Positions 1 to 10,652 of a stretch of 64,000 nucleotides of DNA are shown piece by piece. Each line of letters opens with the position of its first letter. Positions within the stretch are counted from its first letter, which is position 1. The notes below the pieces were generated by a model. That model was not told where the DNA came from. It did not search any database and was given only the letters and a program-made list of their open reading frames with translations. The position numbers and the translations under genes are program-made. Location: NCBI GenBank assembly GCA_021648755.1, contig JAKISG010000001.1, positions 111,738-175,737 on the forward strand. The letters are read 5' to 3'. Source of the stretch: Flavobacteriaceae bacterium. GTDB lineage: Bacteria > Bacteroidota > Bacteroidia > Flavobacteriales > Flavobacteriaceae.

Positions 1-226
1 ATTAATTGATGATGTAAACGGAGTTACATTAACTGCAATTTCATCAAGTTCAAAAAAAGCAAAAGGTACTAAATCAGAAATTGCTAAAGAAGTAGGTAAA
101 TTACTAGCAGAAAAAGCAATTAAAAACGGTATTGAATCTTGTGCTTTTGATAGAAACGGATTTTTGTATCACGGTAGAGTTAAAGCTTTGGCAGAAGGCG
201 CTAGAGAAGGCGGATTAAAATTTTAA
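1..226 (+). CDS. rplR: 50S ribosomal protein L18, C-terminal part (5' truncated by window edge)
   Basis: The reading frame is open from base 2 and ends with TAA at 224-226. The translation ends in [20 protein letters not shown] and a short GGLKF tail, which is the conserved C-terminus of bacterial L18. L18 binds 5S rRNA in the large subunit. About 74 codons are visible, so roughly the first third is missing. Its position directly before rpsE is the usual spc-operon order. Confidence 0.95.
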   Translation, partial: LIDDVNGVTLTAISSSSKKAKGTKSEIAKEVGKLLAEKAIKNGIESCAFDRNGFLYHGRVKALAEGAREGGLKF

Positions 227-306
227 TAAATACATGGTCAAAATTTTAGTTATAAAATGATTTAAATCATTTAAAGACTAAAGATAAGACCTACTAGACT
301 AAAGAA

Positions 307-831
307 ATGTATAAAAAATATTCAAACGTAGAAAGAGTAAAACCTAGTGGAATTGATTTAAAAGATCATTTAGTAGGAGTACAAAGAGTTACTAAAGTAA
401 CAAAAGGTGGTAGAACTTTTGGTTTTAATGCAGTTGTTGTTGTTGGTAATGGAGATGGTGTTGTAGGACATGGTCTTGGTAAATCTAAAGATGTAGCTTC
501 AGCAATAGCAAAAGCAATTGAAGATGCTAAAAAGAATTTAGTAAGAATACCAATTTACAAACAAACAATACCTCACGAACAAAAAGGAAAATATGGTGGC
601 GCAAAAGTATTTTTAAAACCTGCCTCTAACGGTACAGGAGTCATTGCTGGTGGAGCTGTACGTGCCGTATTAGAGTCTGTTGGAGTACAAGATGTATTAT
701 CTAAATCACAAGGATCTTCTAACCCCCATAACGTAGTAAAAGCAACTTTTGATGCCTTACTAAATATGAGAGATGCATATGCAGTAGCAAAACAAAGAGG
801 AATTTCTTTAGATAAAGTTTTTAACGGATAA
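307..831 (+). CDS. rpsE: 30S ribosomal protein S5
   Basis: This 174-residue protein is a full-length S5, a small-subunit protein that helps control decoding accuracy. It has the N-terminal double-stranded-RNA-binding fold ([20 protein letters not shown], about residues 32-51) and the C-terminal S5 domain ([19 protein letters not shown], about 110-128). It lies between rplR and rpmD in the standard operon order. The preceding intergenic stretch is AT-rich with no Shine-Dalgarno sequence, as is usual in Bacteroidota. Confidence 0.98.
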   Translation: MYKKYSNVERVKPSGIDLKDHLVGVQRVTKVTKGGRTFGFNAVVVVGNGDGVVGHGLGKSKDVASAIAKAIEDAKKNLVRIPIYKQTIPHEQKGKYGGAKVFLKPASNGTGVIAGGAVRAVLESVGVQDVLSKSQGSSNPHNVVKATFDALLNMRDAYAVAKQRGISLDKVFNG

Positions 832-906
832 GATTTAGACATAGTTTTTAGACCTTAAACCCTTTATTAATACTAAACTTAAGCCTAAAGCCTAAAGCAT
901 AGACAA

Positions 907-1089
907 ATGAAAAAAATAAGAGTAAAACAAGTAAAAAGCCAAATAAGAAGACCAAAAAATCAAAAATTGACCTTGGTTGCTTTAGGCTTAAGAAAGATGA
1001 ATCAAGTGGTAGAGCATGATGCTACACCATCGATTATCGGAATGGTAAATACAGTTAAACATTTAGTTTCCGTTGAGGAAGTAAAATAA
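907..1089 (+). CDS. rpmD: 50S ribosomal protein L30
   Basis: At 60 residues this is the normal length for L30, a small large-subunit protein. The motif KIRVKQVKSQIRRPKNQK followed by LTLVALGLRKMNQVVEH is the L30 signature. It sits between rpsE and rplO. The 75-base spacer before it contains a short duplicated word (aagcctaaagcctaaagc, near 882-899). Confidence 0.97.
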   Translation: MKKIRVKQVKSQIRRPKNQKLTLVALGLRKMNQVVEHDATPSIIGMVNTVKHLVSVEEVK

Positions 1090-1100
1090 TATATATAGTT

Positions 1101-1550
1101 ATGCAATTAAATAACTTAAGACCAGCAAAAGGTGCTGTTAAAACAAGTAAAAGAATAGGTAGAGGTCAAGGTTCTGGTAAAGGAGGCACTGCTACTAGAG
1201 GCCATAAAGGTCAAAAATCTCGTTCTGGTTATTCTAGAAAGATTGGTTTTGAAGGAGGTCAAATGCCTTTGCAAAGACGTGTACCTAAATTTGGTTTCAC
1301 AAATATCAATCGCAAAGAATACAATGGCATTAATTTAGACAAATTACAAGAATTTGTTGATAGTGGTAAAATTAAAGACACTGTTAATATGGAAGTACTT
1401 TGTGCAATTAAATTAGCAAGAAAAAATGATTTAGTTAAAATACTAGGTCGTGGAGAGTTAAAAGTGAAGTTAAATATTACCGTTCATAAATTTACTGTAA
1501 CTGCAAAAGCAGCAATAGAAAAAGCAGGTGGAGAGGCAGTAACTTTATAA
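1101..1550 (+). CDS. rplO: 50S ribosomal protein L15
   Basis: This 149-residue protein is L15, a late-assembly component of the large subunit. The glycine/arginine-rich N-terminus (RIGRGQGSGKGGTATRGHKG, about residues 18-37) and the following GFEGGQMPLQRRVPKFGF are diagnostic. It starts 11 bases after rpmD and ends 13 bases before secY, so the three are co-transcribed. Confidence 0.98.
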   Translation: MQLNNLRPAKGAVKTSKRIGRGQGSGKGGTATRGHKGQKSRSGYSRKIGFEGGQMPLQRRVPKFGFTNINRKEYNGINLDKLQEFVDSGKIKDTVNMEVLCAIKLARKNDLVKILGRGELKVKLNITVHKFTVTAKAAIEKAGGEAVTL

Positions 1551-1563
1551 AGTTAATATAGAA

Positions 1564-2898
1564 ATGAAAAAAATTATAAATAGCATACAAGATATTTGGA
1601 AGATAGAAGAACTTAGAAATAAAATTCTTTTAACTTTAGGATTGATGGTTGTATACCGTTTAGGCGCTCAAATTACCTTACCAGGTATTGACGCGACTCA
1701 ATTGGCTGGTTTGCAATCAAATGCTAAAGGGGGTCTATTGGGTATGCTAGATATGTTTACAGGTGGAGCATTTGGTAGAGCATCAATTATGGCTTTAGGT
1801 ATTATGCCTTATATATCGGCTTCTATTGTAGTACAATTAATGGGTATTGCAATACCTTATTTACAAAAATTAAAAAATGAAGGAGAAAGTGGTAATAAAA
1901 AAATTACACAAATAACACGTTGGTTAACTATTGTAATTTTAATATTTCAAGCACCAACATTTATTTATAGTTTACCAGCTTTAGGTGTACCAGAAACTGC
2001 CTATTTAATAGGTAAAGGACCTTTGTTTTGGTTTTCTTCCATATTATTATTAACTACAGGTACTGTATTTGCAATGTGGTTAGGAGAACGTATTACAGAA
2101 AAAGGTATTGGTAATGGTATATCATTATTAATTACTATTGGTATTATTGCTAGATTACCACAATCATTTGCACAAGAATTTGCATCTAAATTAGAATCAG
2201 GTAATGGTGGTTTATTAATGATATTAATTGAAATCGTAATTTGGTTTTTAGTAATTTTAGCATGTATCTTTTTAGTAACTGCAATACGAAAAATATCCGT
2301 TCGTTATGCACGTAGAACAATTGCTGGTAATATTGGTAATATTGCAGGGTCAAGAGATTACGTGCCATTAAAATTAAATTCAGCAGGTGTAATGCCAATA
2401 ATATTTGCACAAGCATTAATGTTTGTTCCAGCATTGTTAAAAGGCTCATCAAATGATACAGTCGCAAGTTTAGGTTTACGATTTACAGATATGTTTGGTT
2501 GGGAGTACAATGTCTTATTTGGAATCTTAATTATTGTATTTGGATTTTTCTATACTGCAATTACAATTCCAACAAATAAAATGGCAGATGATTTAAAGCG
2601 TGGTGGCGGTTTTGTTCCAGGATTTAAGCCAGGAGGAGAAACGGCAGATTACTTAGACACTATATTATCAAGAATAACGTTCCCAGGATTATTATTTTTA
2701 GTTGCTTTAGCAGTATTACCTGCTTTTGTGGTTAAATTTGGAGTAAATAGTGGTTGGGCAATGTTTTATGGAGGCACTTCATTAATTATTATGGTAGGTG
2801 TTGCAATAGATACAATACAACAAATAAATTCACATTTATTAAACCGTCATTACGATAGTTTAATGAAAACAGGTAATAAAAGAAAATCAAGAATTTAA
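1564..2898 (+). CDS. secY: Preprotein translocase subunit SecY
   Basis: The 444-residue protein is the channel subunit of the SecYEG translocon in the inner membrane, through which Sec-dependent proteins pass. It has about ten hydrophobic membrane spans. Family signatures include [17 protein letters not shown] in span 2 and the cytoplasmic-loop motif [19 protein letters not shown]. The length is normal. It is the usual penultimate member of the spc operon and is followed by infA after one base. Every T9SS-exported protein in this window must first pass through this channel. Confidence 0.98.
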   Translation: MKKIINSIQDIWKIEELRNKILLTLGLMVVYRLGAQITLPGIDATQLAGLQSNAKGGLLGMLDMFTGGAFGRASIMALGIMPYISASIVVQLMGIAIPYLQKLKNEGESGNKKITQITRWLTIVILIFQAPTFIYSLPALGVPETAYLIGKGPLFWFSSILLLTTGTVFAMWLGERITEKGIGNGISLLITIGIIARLPQSFAQEFASKLESGNGGLLMILIEIVIWFLVILACIFLVTAIRKISVRYARRTIAGNIGNIAGSRDYVPLKLNSAGVMPIIFAQALMFVPALLKGSSNDTVASLGLRFTDMFGWEYNVLFGILIIVFGFFYTAITIPTNKMADDLKRGGGFVPGFKPGGETADYLDTILSRITFPGLLFLVALAVLPAFVVKFGVNSGWAMFYGGTSLIIMVGVAIDTIQQINSHLLNRHYDSLMKTGNKRKSRI

Positions 2899-2899
2899 T

Positions 2900-3115
2900 A
2901 TGGCAAAGCAACCAGCAATAGAGCAAGATGGCGTAATTACGCAAGCATTATCAAATGCAATGTTTCGTGTAGAACTAGAAAACGGTCACATTGTTACTGC
3001 TCATATTTCTGGTAAAATGAGAAAATTTTATATTAAATTATTACCTGGAGATAAGGTAAAATTAGAAATGAGTCCATACGATTTATCCATAGCAAGAATA
3101 ACGTATAGATATTAA
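2900..3115 (+). CDS. infA: Translation initiation factor IF-1
   Basis: The 71-residue protein is IF-1, which binds the A site of the 30S subunit during initiation. It is a single S1/OB fold, with the conserved segments [19 protein letters not shown] and [20 protein letters not shown]. It starts one base after the secY stop, suggesting translational coupling. Confidence 0.98.
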   Translation: MAKQPAIEQDGVITQALSNAMFRVELENGHIVTAHISGKMRKFYIKLLPGDKVKLEMSPYDLSIARITYRY

Positions 3116-3149
3116 TTAAAATAAATATTTTTTAGATGATATTTTTTTG

Positions 3150-3157
3150 TATTTTTG
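3150..3157 (+). promoter_or_regulatory. Candidate -7 promoter element before rpmJ
   Basis: TATTTTTG matches the Bacteroidota -7 consensus TAnnTTTG and lies 33 bases upstream of the rpmJ start. No TTG is found at the right distance, so only half the promoter is visible. It would allow rpmJ-rpsM-rpsK and the downstream genes to be transcribed separately from the upstream operon. Confidence 0.4.
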
Positions 3158-3190
3158 CAAACTTATTATTTAGAAATAATACAAAAAGAG

Positions 3191-3307
3191 ATGAAAGTTA
3201 GAGCATCATTAAAAAAAAGAAGCGCAGATTGTATAATAGTGCGAAGAAAGGGTAGGTTATACGTAATTAATAAAAAAAATCCTAGATTTAAACAAAGACA
3301 AGGATAA
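3191..3307 (+). CDS. rpmJ: 50S ribosomal protein L36
   Basis: This short gene encodes 38 residues beginning [20 protein letters not shown] and ending NPRFKQRQG, which is L36. The zinc-binding form carries four ligands (Cys, Cys, Cys, His). Here only one cysteine remains (residue 14), so this is the zinc-free C-minus type. It starts at ATG 3191 and stops two bases before rpsM, the standard order infA-rpmJ-rpsM. Confidence 0.96.
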   Translation: MKVRASLKKRSADCIIVRRKGRLYVINKKNPRFKQRQG

Positions 3308-3309
3308 TT

Positions 3310-3684
3310 ATGGCAAGAATAGCAGGTATTGACATACCAAAAAATAAACGAGGAGTTATTTCTTTAACTTATATTTTTGGTGTAGGTAGAAGCAGATCTA
3401 AAGAAGTTTTAGTCGCTGCAAAAGTAGATGAAAATATAAAAGTTCAAGACTGGACTGATGATCAAATTGCGAATATTCGTGAAGAGATTGGTAAATTCAC
3501 TATTGAAGGTGAATTACGTTCAGAAACTCAATTAAATAAAAAACGTCTAATGGATATTGGATGCTATAGAGGTGTTCGTCATCGTACAGGATTGCCATTG
3601 AGGGGTCAAAGAACTAAAAATAATTCTAGAACTAGAAAAGGTAAAAGGAAAACCGTTGCTAATAAAAAAATAGCGAGTAGGTAA
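3310..3684 (+). CDS. rpsM: 30S ribosomal protein S13
   Basis: The 124-residue protein is S13, located in the head of the small subunit where it contacts the P-site tRNA and the 50S subunit. Diagnostic segments are [15 protein letters not shown] at the N-terminus and [20 protein letters not shown] near residues 83-102, followed by the basic tail. It starts two bases after rpmJ. Confidence 0.98.
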   Translation: MARIAGIDIPKNKRGVISLTYIFGVGRSRSKEVLVAAKVDENIKVQDWTDDQIANIREEIGKFTIEGELRSETQLNKKRLMDIGCYRGVRHRTGLPLRGQRTKNNSRTRKGKRKTVANKKIASR

Positions 3685-3710
3685 TAACTGCTCAAAAACC
3701 GTAAATTAAA

Positions 3711-4091
3711 ATGGCAAAAACAACAAAAAAACGTAAAGTTATTGTAGACGCATATGGCGAGGCTCATATTCACGCATCTTTTAATAACATAATCATTACT
3801 TTAACAAACAAAAGAGGAGATGTTATCGCTTGGTCATCAGCAGGTAAACAAGGTTTTAGAGGTTCTAAAAAGAATACACCTTATGCTGCTCAAACTGCTG
3901 CAGAAGACTGTGCTAAAGTAGCACATGAAGCAGGGTTACGTAAAGTAAAAGTATATGTAAAAGGGCCAGGTAATGGTAGAGAATCTGCAATCAGATCACT
4001 ACACAATGCAGGTATAGAAGTTACAGAAATTATTGATGTAACACCAATGCCACATAATGGTTGTCGCCCAGCAAAAAGAAGAAGAGTTTAA
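3711..4091 (+). CDS. rpsK: 30S ribosomal protein S11
   Basis: At 126 residues this is a full-length S11, part of the small-subunit platform. It has the segment [20 protein letters not shown] and the C-terminal signature [18 protein letters not shown]. It follows rpsM by 26 bases. Confidence 0.98.
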   Translation: MAKTTKKRKVIVDAYGEAHIHASFNNIIITLTNKRGDVIAWSSAGKQGFRGSKKNTPYAAQTAAEDCAKVAHEAGLRKVKVYVKGPGNGRESAIRSLHNAGIEVTEIIDVTPMPHNGCRPAKRRRV

Positions 4092-4263
4092 AAAGAGTTG
4101 AAAAACAATAAATTTATGTTAGTTAATTGATAACTTGTAAAAGTTAAGCGAATTTAAAATTAATAAACCTATAAAATTAGTGTTTTAGTACTTAAAATAA
4201 TAAATATTAATACAAGATTATCGAAGGAGAATAGCCTTAATTCATAATCATAAAAACAAAAAA

Positions 4264-4869
4264 ATGGCAAGATATACAGGACCAAAAACAAAAATCGCTC
4301 GTAAATTTGGCGAAGCAATTTATGGAGAAGATAAATCTTTTGAAAAAAGAAATTTTCCTCCAGGACAACATGGTAATGCAAGGCGTAGAGGTAAAAAATC
4401 TGAATACGCAATGCAATTACAAGAAAAGCAAAAAGCAAAATATACGTACGGAATTTTAGAAAAACAATTCCGTAATTTATTTAAAAAAGCATCAGCATCA
4501 TCTGGTATTACAGGTGAAATTTTATTGCAACTTTGCGAATCACGTCTAGATAACATAGTTTATAGAATGGGAGTTTCTCCAAGTAGAAATGGTGCAAGAC
4601 AATTCGTATCTCATAGACACATTACAGTTAACGGTGAAATCGTTAGCATACCATCTTACCAAGTAAAAGAAGGTGATGTAATTGGAGTTCGTGAAAAATC
4701 AAAATCTTTAATCGCAATCCAAAATTCATTAGCGAACAATAGTTCTGTTTATGAATGGTTAAATTTTAATATTGACACTATGACTGGTACTTTTGTAAAA
4801 ACCCCAGAAAGAATTCAAATCCCAGAAAATATTAACGAACAATTTATTGTAGAGTTATACTCTAAATAA
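4264..4869 (+). CDS. rpsD: 30S ribosomal protein S4
   Basis: The 201-residue protein is S4, a primary 16S rRNA binder and assembly initiator. It begins [17 protein letters not shown] and contains the S4 RNA-binding domain ([14 protein letters not shown] and [20 protein letters not shown], about residues 90-135). A 172-base spacer separates it from rpsK and contains no open frame or clear hairpin. Confidence 0.98.
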   Translation: MARYTGPKTKIARKFGEAIYGEDKSFEKRNFPPGQHGNARRRGKKSEYAMQLQEKQKAKYTYGILEKQFRNLFKKASASSGITGEILLQLCESRLDNIVYRMGVSPSRNGARQFVSHRHITVNGEIVSIPSYQVKEGDVIGVREKSKSLIAIQNSLANNSSVYEWLNFNIDTMTGTFVKTPERIQIPENINEQFIVELYSK

Positions 4870-4890
4870 TTAAAGCATATAGATAAATTT

Positions 4891-5883
4891 ATGGCAATTT
4901 TAAATTTTCAAAAACCAGATAAAGTAATATTAATTGATTCTACTGATTTTTCAGGAAGATTCGAATTCAGACCTTTAGAACCAGGCTTTGGTTTAACAGT
5001 TGGTAATGCCTTAAGAAGAGTTTTACTATCTTCTTTAGAAGGCTATGCAATTACTTCAATCAGAATGGAAGGTGTAGAACATGAATTTTCTACCCTAAAA
5101 GGTGTCGTAGAAGATGTAACCGAAATGATTTTAAATTTAAAACAAGTACGTTTTAAAAGACAAATAGACGATACAGATAACGAAACAGTATCTATTTCTG
5201 TAAAAGGACAAGAACAACTAACAGCAGGAGATTTTCAAAATTTTATTTCAGGGTTCCAAGTATTAAATCCAGAATTGGTAATTTGTAATATGGAAAAATC
5301 TGTAGAGATAGAAATGGACCTTACCATTGAAAAAGGTAGAGGCTTTGTTTTGGCAGAAGAAAATAAAAAAGTATCTGCAGCATTAGGTACTATTTTTATA
5401 GACTCTATATATACGCCAATAAGAAATGTAAAATATGCAGTTGAAAACTTTAGAGTAGAACAAAAAACGGATTACGAAAAATTAATTTTTGATATTGAAA
5501 CAGACGGTTCAATAAATCCACAAGACGCTCTAACAGACGCAGCAAGAATATTAATTCACCATTTTATGTTATTTTCTGATGAAAGAATTACTTTAGAAGA
5601 AGATGAAATCGCTCAAACAGAAACTTATGATGAAGAATCACTTCACATGAGACAGTTATTAAAAACAAGATTAGTTGATATGGACTTATCTGTAAGAGCA
5701 CTAAACTGTTTAAAAGCAGCAGAAGTTGATACCTTAGGCGATTTAGTATCATTTAATAAAAATGACTTAATGAAATTTAGAAATTTTGGTAAAAAATCAC
5801 TTACAGAATTAGATGAATTAGTTAACGTTAAAGGCTTAACTTTCGGAATGGATTTAAGTAAATATAAATTAGACAAAGACTAA
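4891..5883 (+). CDS. rpoA: DNA-directed RNA polymerase subunit alpha
   Basis: The 330-residue protein is the RNA polymerase alpha subunit. The N-terminal domain, which dimerises and assembles beta and beta-prime, includes [20 protein letters not shown] and [10 protein letters not shown]. The C-terminal domain, which contacts promoter DNA and activators, has the helix-hairpin-helix signature [20 protein letters not shown] followed by GDLVSF. The length is normal. It lies between rpsD and rplQ, as in most bacteria. Confidence 0.98.
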   Translation: MAILNFQKPDKVILIDSTDFSGRFEFRPLEPGFGLTVGNALRRVLLSSLEGYAITSIRMEGVEHEFSTLKGVVEDVTEMILNLKQVRFKRQIDDTDNETVSISVKGQEQLTAGDFQNFISGFQVLNPELVICNMEKSVEIEMDLTIEKGRGFVLAEENKKVSAALGTIFIDSIYTPIRNVKYAVENFRVEQKTDYEKLIFDIETDGSINPQDALTDAARILIHHFMLFSDERITLEEDEIAQTETYDEESLHMRQLLKTRLVDMDLSVRALNCLKAAEVDTLGDLVSFNKNDLMKFRNFGKKSLTELDELVNVKGLTFGMDLSKYKLDKD

Positions 5884-5900
5884 TAGTCTTTACTCAATAA

Positions 5901-5928
5901 TCTTTGGTTTTTAAAATAAAACCAAAGA
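5901..5928 (+). other. Hairpin in the rpoA-rplQ spacer
   Basis: An 11-base-pair perfect inverted repeat (TCTTTGGTTTT / AAAACCAAAGA, loop of six) lies 18 bases after the rpoA stop. An outer GTCTTT (5886-5891) can pair with AAAGAC (5930-5935). It is not followed by a T-run, so it is unlikely to be a full terminator. RNA processing, attenuation or 3'-end protection between rpoA and rplQ are possible roles. Confidence 0.5.
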
Positions 5929-5944
5929 TAAAAGACAAAAGAAA

Positions 5945-6412
5945 ATGAGACACGGAAAGAAATTTAATCATTTAAGTAGAAAAACAGCGCATAGAAAGGC
6001 AATGTTATCTAATATGGCATGCTCTATTATAGAACATAAACGCATCAATACAACTTTAGCAAAAGCAAAAGCAGTAAGACAATATATTGAGCCATTATTA
6101 ACAAAATCAAAAAAAGATACAACACATAATAGACGTATTGTATTTAAATATTTAAAGAGAAAAGAAATAATAACTGAACTTTTTAGAGAAGTGGCCGTTA
6201 AGATTGCAGATAGACCAGGAGGTTATATTAGAATTATTAAGTTAGGAAACAGACAAGGTGATAACGCATCTATGGCAATGGTAGAATTAGTTGATTATAA
6301 CGAAGTTTATAACCCTAACTCTAAAAAGAAAAAGAAAACTAGAAGAAGAGGAGGTAATAAAGCAGTTGCTACTGCGCCAGTTCAAACCCCTAACTCTAAA
6401 GAAGAAGAATAA
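5945..6412 (+). CDS. rplQ: 50S ribosomal protein L17
   Basis: This 155-residue protein starts [20 protein letters not shown], the L17 signature, and continues into [20 protein letters not shown]. It is longer than the roughly 120-130-residue core. The extra C-terminal tail is rich in Lys, Arg, Asn and Glu, which is common in Bacteroidota. It is the last gene of the ribosomal operon and is followed by a terminator. Confidence 0.97.
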   Translation: MRHGKKFNHLSRKTAHRKAMLSNMACSIIEHKRINTTLAKAKAVRQYIEPLLTKSKKDTTHNRRIVFKYLKRKEIITELFREVAVKIADRPGGYIRIIKLGNRQGDNASMAMVELVDYNEVYNPNSKKKKKTRRRGGNKAVATAPVQTPNSKEEE

Positions 6413-6440
6413 GATGTTAATAAACATTAATTAATTATAA

Positions 6441-6473
6441 AAAGATAAACTATTATTTAGTTTATCTTTTTTT
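6441..6473 (+). terminator. Intrinsic terminator of the ribosomal-protein/rpoA operon
   Basis: A 12-base-pair perfect stem (AAAGATAAACTA / TAGTTTATCTTT) with a five-base loop is followed directly by a T-run. It lies 29 bases after rplQ. Its T-run overlaps the candidate carA promoter element. Confidence 0.85.
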
Positions 6474-6480
6474 ATTTTTG
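6473..6480 (+). promoter_or_regulatory. Candidate -7 promoter element of carA
   Basis: TATTTTTG matches TAnnTTTG and lies 69 bases before the carA start, immediately after the terminator stem. The -33 region would fall inside the terminator hairpin. No perfect TTG is seen at the expected spacing. Confidence 0.45.
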
Positions 6481-6548
6481 ACAATTAATTGTACCTCCAG
6501 TTAATAAAAATGAATGAAGTCTTAAATAAATAAAATACTAATTCCCAA

Positions 6549-7634
6549 ATGGAAAATCAAAAATCAGCAATAATCCTTTTAGAAGATGGTGCAATTTTTA
6601 AAGGTAAATCCATAGGAATAAATGGTACTGCTTTTGGAGAAATTTGTTTTAATACAGGCATGACAGGTTATCAAGAAATTTTTACAGACCCATCGTATTA
6701 TGGACAGTTAATGATTGCAACAAATGCACATATTGGTAACTATGGTACTAATGAAGATGAAATAGAATCAGATAAAATTCAAATTTCAGGGTTAATTTGT
6801 AGAAATTTTAGTTTTAATTATTCAAGACATAATGCAAATCAATCTTTGTTTGATTTCTTGAAGAAACAAAACCTAGTTACAATTACCGAAGTAGATACAA
6901 GAGCACTAGTAAGTTATATTCGTGATAAAGGAGTGATGAATGCTATTATTTCTACAGAAACCGATATAGATAAGTTAAAAAAAGAACTGACCAAAGCACC
7001 AAATATGAATGGCTTAGAATTGGCCTCAAAAGTAACTACAAAAAAAACCTATTTTATTGGTAATGAAAATGCTAAATATAAAATTGCAGTATTAGATTTA
7101 GGTATTAAAAAGAACATAATTAGGAACTTTATAAAAAGAGATTGTTACGTAAAAGTATTTCCGTATAATACAACTTTCAAAGAAATGAGTGCTTTTAAAC
7201 CTGATGGATATTTTTTATCTAACGGTCCAGGAGACCCAGAACCATTAATTGAGGCACAAATACTAACCAAAGAAATAATTAAAAGAAATTTACCGCTGTT
7301 TGGTATTTGTTTAGGGCATCAAATAATTGCACTAGCAAACGGAATAAAAACCTATAAAATGCATAATGGCCATCGCGGAATTAATCACCCGGTAAAGAAC
7401 TTAATTACAGGTAAAGCCGAAATTACTTCACAAAATCATGGATTTGTAGTAGATAGAAAAGAAGTTGAAGATCATAATGATTTTGAAGTCACACACTTAC
7501 ACTTAAATGACAACACTTTAGCAGGAATGCAAATGAAAAATAAAAATTGCTTCTCCGTACAATATCATCCAGAAGCAAATCCAGGACCTCACGATTCTAC
7601 TTACCTATTTGATGAGTTTATGAAGAGATTGTAA
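6549..7634 (+). CDS. carA: Carbamoyl-phosphate synthase small (glutaminase) subunit
   Basis: The 361-residue protein hydrolyses glutamine and passes ammonia to CarB to make carbamoyl phosphate for pyrimidines and arginine. The N-terminal CPSase small-subunit domain (about residues 7-135) includes CFNTGMTGYQEIFTDPSY. The class I glutamine amidotransferase domain has the nucleophile Cys254 in GICLGHQ and His340/Glu342 in QYHPEANPGPHD. All three triad residues are present. carB is not in this window, so the two subunits are encoded apart. The first Met (6549) gives a normal-length protein. Confidence 0.97.
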   Translation: MENQKSAIILLEDGAIFKGKSIGINGTAFGEICFNTGMTGYQEIFTDPSYYGQLMIATNAHIGNYGTNEDEIESDKIQISGLICRNFSFNYSRHNANQSLFDFLKKQNLVTITEVDTRALVSYIRDKGVMNAIISTETDIDKLKKELTKAPNMNGLELASKVTTKKTYFIGNENAKYKIAVLDLGIKKNIIRNFIKRDCYVKVFPYNTTFKEMSAFKPDGYFLSNGPGDPEPLIEAQILTKEIIKRNLPLFGICLGHQIIALANGIKTYKMHNGHRGINHPVKNLITGKAEITSQNHGFVVDRKEVEDHNDFEVTHLHLNDNTLAGMQMKNKNCFSVQYHPEANPGPHDSTYLFDEFMKRL

Positions 7635-7789
7635 TTAATGATAATGAGATGCTATCCTAATATAACCAAATAATAGTAAAAATCAAGCACAAGAAAATAA
7701 TTTCACACAAAATTATAATTATCTTACCTGCTTTTTGACAATCAATAAAGAATAATAAATAAAAACCTTTTTTTAAAGAAAAATTATAA

Positions 7790-9082
<1,293 letters not shown>

Positions 9083-9298
9083 TTATTCAATAAACCTAGG
9101 CAAACTCAAAAAATACCTCTGTAAAATAAAACCCTTAGAACATATATTGTTAATAGTAGGATTTTACCTTAAAAGAAAAACCTAAATACTTTACAGTAAA
9201 TTCAGTTAATAAAAAACACTAATTTATACACTAATATTTCTGAATAAATTGTAAATTAGTACCGTCGATTTCGGCAAGAAAAATCAAATAAAAATACA

Positions 9299-10585
9299 AT
9301 GTCAGACATAGCAATTTTAGAAGTAGATGGAAAAAAATACGAGTTTCCAATCATTAGAGGTACAGAAGGTGAAGTAGCCATAGACCTCAAAACATTAAGA
9401 GGTGTTACAGGTGGAGTAATTACATTAGATCCAGGTTTTAAAAATACAGGTTCTTGTGTAAGTGCCATTACTTTTTTAGATGGCGAAAAAGGAATTTTAC
9501 GCTATCGAGGTTACGGTTTAGAAGATTTAGCTACAAATTCTAATTTTTTAGAAGTTACTTATTTAACCATCTTTGGAGAATTACCAACCAAAAAAGAATT
9601 TAAAAGATTTGAAGAAACAATCAAATCTAACTCTATGGTTAATGAAGAAATGAAAGATATTATAGATGGATTTCCTAAAAATGCACACCCAATGGGTATT
9701 TTATCTTCATTAACATCCGCTTTAACGGCATTTGACCCAAAATCAGTAAATGTAGAAGATGAAGAAGAAATGTTTCAAGCAATTTGTAAAACAATGTCTA
9801 AAATACCAGTTTTAGCAGCTTGGGCTCATAAAAAGAATTTAGGACACCCAATGAATTACTCTAATAATAATTTAAGTTATATAGAAAATGTTTTAGAAAT
9901 GTTATTTAAAATCCCGACAGAATCCTATAAACTAAGCCCTAAAGTAGTAAACGCTTTGGATCAATTATTAATATTACATATAGATCACGAACAAAATTGC
10001 TCTACTTCTACCGTAAGAATTGTAGGGTCTGCACATGCAGGTTTATTTGCCTCTATTGCAGCTGGAGTTTCTGCACTTTGGGGGCCTTTGCACGGTGGTG
10101 CAAATCAAGCAGTTATTGAAATGCTTAAAGATATTCAAAAAGATGGAGGTGATGTTGAGAAATATATTTTAAAAGCAAAAGATAAAAATGACCCATTTAG
10201 ATTAATGGGTTTTGGGCATAGAGTTTATAAAAACTTTGACCCAAGAGCAAAAATAATAAAAAAAGCAGCAGATGAAGTTTTAGAAGACCTAGGTATAGAT
10301 GATCCTATTTTGGATATTGCAAAAAGACTAGAAGAAACGGCATTAAAAGATGCATATTTTGTAAAAAGAAAATTATACCCTAACGTAGATTTTTACTCAG
10401 GTATAATTTATCGAGCATTAGGAATACCAACAAAAATGTTTACCGTAATGTTTGCGATTGGTCGTTTACCAGGTTGGATTGCGCAATGGAGAGAAATGCG
10501 TTTAAATAAAGAACCAATTGGTCGTCCAAGACAATTGTATATTGGCGAAAATCAAAGAAGTTTTGTTGCAATGTCTGAGAGATGA
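9299..10585 (+). CDS. gltA: Citrate synthase
   Basis: The 428-residue protein is a type II (hexameric, Gram-negative) citrate synthase that condenses acetyl-CoA and oxaloacetate at the entry of the TCA cycle. The catalytic motifs are LHGGANQAV (His), MGFGHRVYKNFDPRA (His) and NVDFYSGIIYRALGIP (Asp). The 216-base gap before it holds no open frame, and I see no convincing promoter match in it. Confidence 0.97.
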   Translation: MSDIAILEVDGKKYEFPIIRGTEGEVAIDLKTLRGVTGGVITLDPGFKNTGSCVSAITFLDGEKGILRYRGYGLEDLATNSNFLEVTYLTIFGELPTKKEFKRFEETIKSNSMVNEEMKDIIDGFPKNAHPMGILSSLTSALTAFDPKSVNVEDEEEMFQAICKTMSKIPVLAAWAHKKNLGHPMNYSNNNLSYIENVLEMLFKIPTESYKLSPKVVNALDQLLILHIDHEQNCSTSTVRIVGSAHAGLFASIAAGVSALWGPLHGGANQAVIEMLKDIQKDGGDVEKYILKAKDKNDPFRLMGFGHRVYKNFDPRAKIIKKAADEVLEDLGIDDPILDIAKRLEETALKDAYFVKRKLYPNVDFYSGIIYRALGIPTKMFTVMFAIGRLPGWIAQWREMRLNKEPIGRPRQLYIGENQRSFVAMSER

Positions 10586-10601
10586 TTGCGTTGAAATAAA
10601 A

Positions 10602-10626
10602 AGTCTTTGATTTTAAAATAAAGACT
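10602..10626 (+). other. Short inverted repeat between gltA and the arginase gene
   Basis: AGTCTTT pairs with AAAGACT around an 11-base loop. There is no T-run after it, so it is a weak terminator at best. It may be a 3' stabilising hairpin for gltA mRNA. Confidence 0.3.
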
Positions 10627-10652
10627 AAAAAACGGACATCTAAAAATCTTAA

